Shown one piece after another: positions 60,643-64,000 of a stretch of DNA of 64,000 nt. The stretch is from G963677085 sp963677085 (GTDB lineage: Bacteria > Planctomycetota > Planctomycetia > Pirellulales > Thermoguttaceae): the NCBI GenBank assembly GCA_963677085.2, contig CAXXFH010000004.1, positions 310,001 to 374,000 of the forward strand, written 5' to 3'. The position numbers and the translations under genes were made by a program. Below the pieces are notes generated by a model. It ran no database searches and had not been told where the DNA came from. It saw only the letters and a program-made list of their open reading frames with translations. Within the stretch, counting starts at the first letter, position 1; every line of letters starts with the position of its first letter.

Positions 60643-61458
60643 GTGACTGACGAGAAGCAGTCCAACCCCACCTCGGACTCGGAGCAGGGCAAACGGGTCC
60701 TGGGCATCGACATCGGAGGCTCGGGCATTAAGGGATGCCTCGTCGATCTCGACAAGGGCGACTTCGCCACCGAACGCCATCGCATTCCCACACCGCAGCC
60801 CTGCACCCCGGAAACGTTGGTCGCGACGATCAAACAAATCACCGATCATTTCTCGTGGAACGGTCCCGTCGGCGTCGGCTTCCCCGGTGTGATTCAACAA
60901 CAGAAAATCCTGACTGCCGTCAACCTGGGCGAAGGGCTCGTCGAGCTCGAACTAGGTAAGCTCATCCAAGAGACAACCGGCTGTGCCGCTTACGTCCTTA
61001 ACGATGCCGACGCCGCCGGTTTCGCAGAGATCGCTTTCGGCGCCGGCCGGGACGTTCCGGGTGTGGTGCTCATGGTGACCATCGGTACCGGCCTGGGGAC
61101 CGCACTGTTCACCGACGGCCACCTGCTACCCAACACCGAGTTGGGCCACCTGCGAGTGCGAGACAAGGCCACGGAAAAAATGGTCGACGCCGAATGGCTC
61201 GCTTCCGACGCCGCACGAAAACGCGACGGCCTTTCCTGGGAAGCCTGGGCAAAGCATTTCGACCGGTTCCTACGGCACATGCATCGCTACTTCTGGCCCG
61301 ACTTGATCATCATCGGCGGCGGCGCGGCCAAGAAGAGCGAAAAGTTCTTCAAGTACCTGACCGTACCCACCAAGATCGCACCGGCCCAACTGGAAAACCG
61401 GGCGGGCATCGTCGGAGCCGCCGCCGCGGCCGAAGCGTATCTTTCCGGGACTGCGTAG
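60643..61458 (+). CDS. ppgK: Polyphosphate glucokinase (ROK family)
   Basis: A 271-residue kinase phosphorylating glucose with polyphosphate or ATP. Phosphate loop VLGIDIGGSGIKGCLVDLDK (the Gly-Ser-Gly form of PpgK), GPVGVGFPGVIQQQ, YVLNDADAAGFAEIAFGAGR with catalytic Asp, MVTIGTGLGTALFTDGHLLP and the C-terminal LIIIGGGAAKKSEKF. It lacks the Cys-rich zinc motif of ATP-only ROK kinases. GTG start at 60643 with AAAGGAGC. It is next to pgi, giving glucose to fructose-6-phosphate in two steps. Confidence 0.9.
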   Translation: MTDEKQSNPTSDSEQGKRVLGIDIGGSGIKGCLVDLDKGDFATERHRIPTPQPCTPETLVATIKQITDHFSWNGPVGVGFPGVIQQQKILTAVNLGEGLVELELGKLIQETTGCAAYVLNDADAAGFAEIAFGAGRDVPGVVLMVTIGTGLGTALFTDGHLLPNTELGHLRVRDKATEKMVDAEWLASDAARKRDGLSWEAWAKHFDRFLRHMHRYFWPDLIIIGGGAAKKSEKFFKYLTVPTKIAPAQLENRAGIVGAAAAAEAYLSGTA

Positions 61459-61635
61459 GGCACCGTTCAGAACTTGCTCCTTTCGTTCCTCCCCGCTTTG
61501 CCCTTTTCCCCTCGTCCAAAGCACATCCCGCCGCCCGGCCCCCGGCCGAAACTAGTGCCAAAAACCTATTGGTGAGCATTTCTTTCAACGATATAATCGG
61601 CCTCGAGTTGCTTGCTCGACACGATTCTACTCTCG

Positions 61636-62632
61636 ATGTCCATTCCAGCTACACTCATGACCATCTTGGTAACGGGAGCTACCGGCTTAGTTGGCAACAA
61701 CGTGGTCCGTTTGTTGCTTGATCGGGGCGAACAGGTTCGGGTATTGGTTCGCGTCAACAGCGACCCGCGACCACTCGACGGCCTCGATGTGGAACGCGTC
61801 GTGGGCGACGTGCGCGATGCCGAATCCGTCGCCCAAGCCTGCTGCGGCGCTAGCGCCATCATTCACGCGGCCGGCTACGTCCGCTACGGCTGGAGCGAGG
61901 CCAAAAACCACGAGGAAATCAACGTCGGCGGGGCCTGCCATGTGGCCGACGCGGCCAAGGCGGCGGGCGTGCGGTTGGCATACGTCTCGACAGCCGACAC
62001 AGTGGCCGTGGCGACCAACCACCAACCGGTTGCCGAAGACACCCCGGGTGGCGATCCCGTGCCTTGCCCCTACGTGTTGAGCAAGCGTCGGGCGGAACAC
62101 GAGGTGCTGGGTCGGGCGAGCGAAGGGCTCGACGTGGTCGTCGTCAATCCCACCTTCATGCTCGGCCCTTGGGATTGGAAACCCTCGTCCGGCAAGATTC
62201 TCTTGGCCGCCGCCCGATGCTGGTCGCCATTGGCTCCCAGCGGCGCAAAGAATTTCTGCGACGTACGCGACGTGGCCGCAGGCGCTTTCGCGGCACTCCA
62301 ACACGGCACGGCCGGGCGACGTTACCTGCTGGGTGGCGAAAACCTCGAATTCATCGACGCCTGGCGGCTCTTCTGCGATGTGACCGGACAACACCGCCCT
62401 TGGCTTCGCTCCGGCCCCTTACTCAGCGAAGCCGGTGGCCGCTTGGGCGATTTCTGGGGCCGCCTCACCGGTAACGAACCCGACCTGAACTCGGCCGCCT
62501 GTGGCCGCATCACGTCAATGCCACTGGTACGACAGCTCACGGGCTATCCAGGAACTCGGCTACCAAACCCGGCCGTTACGTAAAACGGTCGAAGACGCCT
62601 GGGCTTGGTTTAGAGAATACGGGTACGCGTAA
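61636..62632 (+). pseudogene. NAD-dependent epimerase/dihydroflavonol-4-reductase-like, frameshifted
   Basis: An extended SDR: ILVTGATGLVGNNVVRLLLD (NADP site), HAAGYVRYGWSEAKN, active site YVLSKRRAEHE, and VVVNPTFMLGPWDWK. The frame that starts here ends at 62583 with an unlike tail. The family C-terminus is instead in the +1 frame: WYDSSRAIQELGYQTRPLRK, then TVEDAWAWFREYGYA, stopping at 62632. A one-base change is needed between about 62495 and 62525, after DLNSAA. Restored, the protein has about 330 residues. It may be a real mutation or a sequence error. The start could also be 61657 (MTILVTG). Substrate unknown. Confidence 0.75.
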
Positions 62633-62639
62633 CAGAGCT

Positions 62640-62790
62640 TCTCCCCTCTCCCCGTGGGGAGAGGGGCCGGGGGTGAGGGGTTTTTCATAGTAAGTGCTTT
62701 CCTGAAGCCAAAGCCTTCGCCATTGCGAACCGTCCTCACCCGGCGCTTGCGCCGGCCACCCTCTCCCGCCGAGCGGGAGAGGGTACGCGT
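62640..62790. repeat. Repeat family R3 bipartite element, copy 4
   Basis: CCCTCTCCCCGTGGGGAGAG with GGGCCGGGGGTGAGGGG, a spacer with AAAGCCTTCGCCATTGCG, then CCTCACCCGGCGCTTGCGCC and CCCTCTCCCGCCGAGCGGGA. Same order and spacer type as 36515-36660. It lies between the converging epimerase and P-type ATPase genes, a natural terminator position. Confidence 0.65.
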
Positions 62791-62801
62791 CTCAAACCGT
62801 A

Positions 62802-64000
62802 CTACTGCGATCCTCCGGCCGCAGCGTGCGGATGCAACGACTGGTTGAGCGTGTCGAAGAACCGACGGTGATGGTGCGAGCGGCCTTCGACCATGCGGTA
62901 CGTTGCCAGCTTGGCAAAGTCTTGCACAAACATCCAAATCAGGTTGTACCCCCAAACCACGCCGATCAGTGTCCACGGCAACTGCGGTACCAGCCAGCCG
63001 AAACCGCACATTAGGATAGCAAACACCTGGGTGCCCACCAGGGCCGAAAACAGCGGCAGCGACGGATACGGAGGACGCAGGAAAGAGTGACGCGTTCGAG
63101 TCACAAACAGCATCAGATGGCCGCCAGCGACCAACTGCAAAAACAGCATCGACTGTAGGTGCTGTTGGTCCATCGCCACCCACTGCTGCAACGACGGGCT
63201 GTCGAGCCAGGCAAAGCCGATTAGCAGCAGGCCAAATGTCTCGGCCAATGCCAGGCCGCCCAACACCGAAGCCACCGATAACACACGATGCAAATCCCAG
63301 CGGACCGGCTTGCGATCGATGCGTGTGTTGTCGTAGGCAATCGTCATGATGGGAACGTCGTCCAGCAAGGCTAAAACGATAATCATCACGGCGGTGAGGG
63401 GGCGGAAATTGAAAATCAGCATCGATAATACGACAAACACCATGATGTCGATCGTCATCGCGATACGGTAAATCGTGTAGCTCATCATCCGCTCGAAAAT
63501 CTGCCGAGCAACGTCTACCGCCTGCGTAATGACCGAAAGGCCGGGAGCCGTAAGGATAAGATCGGCGGCCGCCCGAGCGGCGTCAGTGGCACCCGAAACG
63601 GCAATGCCCACGTCGGCCTGTTTCAGGGCCGGCGCGTCGTTCACCCCGTCGCCAGTCATGGCAACTAGGTGGCCGCGTCCCTGAAGCGCCTTGACGATTC
63701 CGTATTTATGTTCGGGAAACACTTGGGCAAACCCTTCGGCCCGTTCGATCTGAAACGCCACTTGGGAGCCCAGATGTTCCGGATCGGTGCCGTCGGCGAA
63801 AAGTTGATCGGCCGGCTGAATATGGGTACCCAAGCCTAACTGACCTGAAATCTCCGCAGCAATGGCCGTATTGTCGCCGGTGACCATTTTGACCTGGATG
63901 CCATGCTCCTTGGCGTTGGCGATCGTTTCCGCCGAGTCGTCGCGCGGCGGGTCGAACATGGGCAACAGGCCCAGGAAATGCCACGTTTGACCGTCGTCGT
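62802..64000 (-). CDS. P-type ATPase, C-terminal part (proton/cation type IIIA-like)
   Basis: The minus frame is open from the window edge to a TAG at 62802 (about 399 residues). It holds the end of the phosphorylation/nucleotide domain (LLPMFDPPRDDSAETIANAK, KMVTGDNTAIAAEI), the hinge motif MTGDGVNDAPALKQADVGIA and six C-terminal membrane segments (FVVLSMLIFNFRPL, then VLALLDDVPIMTIAYDN). LDDVPIMTIAYDN and the ILT.PGLSVI region match plasma-membrane proton ATPases (PMA1/type IIIA) found in some bacteria. The DKTGT motif is outside the window. A role in acid or pH homeostasis is likely. Confidence 0.85.
   Translation of the reverse strand, partial: DDGQTWHFLGLLPMFDPPRDDSAETIANAKEHGIQVKMVTGDNTAIAAEISGQLGLGTHIQPADQLFADGTDPEHLGSQVAFQIERAEGFAQVFPEHKYGIVKALQGRGHLVAMTGDGVNDAPALKQADVGIAVSGATDAARAAADLILTAPGLSVITQAVDVARQIFERMMSYTIYRIAMTIDIMVFVVLSMLIFNFRPLTAVMIIVLALLDDVPIMTIAYDNTRIDRKPVRWDLHRVLSVASVLGGLALAETFGLLLIGFAWLDSPSLQQWVAMDQQHLQSMLFLQLVAGGHLMLFVTRTRHSFLRPPYPSLPLFSALVGTQVFAILMCGFGWLVPQLPWTLIGVVWGYNLIWMFVQDFAKLATYRMVEGRSHHHRRFFDTLNQSLHPHAAAGGSQ

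Overview
The window looks like a Planctomycetota chromosome, probably close to Pirellulales. Pointers: three DUF1559 prepilin-like proteins (FTLVELL leaders), four PEP-CTERM exported proteins, the start of an LEPR-type giant exported protein, an ISAzo13-family ('Rhodopirellula-type') transposase, a DUF1580-like HTH protein, and a menaquinone-type succinate dehydrogenase. DNA is GC-rich, with many dispersed palindromic repeats between genes. Several genes are damaged by single changes (amber codon in sdhA, frameshift in an epimerase), which could be real or draft-sequence errors.

Layout. 1-6010: partial giant exported protein, O-acyltransferase, STN-type secretin-like protein, HEAT/TPR protein and a thioredoxin-YHS fusion. 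6490-6812: a strong sigma70-like promoter, a heavily structured transcript and a hairpin terminator (candidate ncRNA), followed by rho. 8572-22414: a 13.8-kb genomic island in a tRNA-Ser(GGA) gene, bounded by perfect 58-bp direct repeats. Its integrase has become a chimera (IS256 transposase N-terminus fused to a tyrosine-integrase C-terminus). The island also carries an ISAzo13 element, an HTH protein, a truncated ParB/methyltransferase relic, and a CusCBA-type Cu/Ag efflux operon with two Cys/His-rich exported proteins. 22531-25261: znuABC-type zinc uptake operon with a Fur/Zur-like palindrome upstream.

26238-48419: carbohydrate and surface-protein region. A XylR-type regulator (39370) diverges from a six-gene leftward cluster: SDR dehydrogenase, two GH10 enzymes, glucarate-dehydratase-like enolase-superfamily enzyme, Tat-exported FG-GAP-like protein, and SMP-30 lactonase. 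Dehydrogenase, lactonase and sugar-acid dehydratase together suggest oxidative non-phosphorylative sugar breakdown downstream of xylan-type hydrolysis. A GH5-like mannanase, four PEP-CTERM proteins, three DUF1559 proteins and an 819-aa exported protein with an internal duplication surround it.

49004-64000: central metabolism: citrate synthase, succinate dehydrogenase sdhCAB (sdhA interrupted), aldehyde dehydrogenase, acetolactate synthase-like TPP enzyme, glucose-6-phosphate isomerase, polyphosphate glucokinase, an NAD-dependent epimerase, and the C-terminal part of a P-type ATPase at the right edge.
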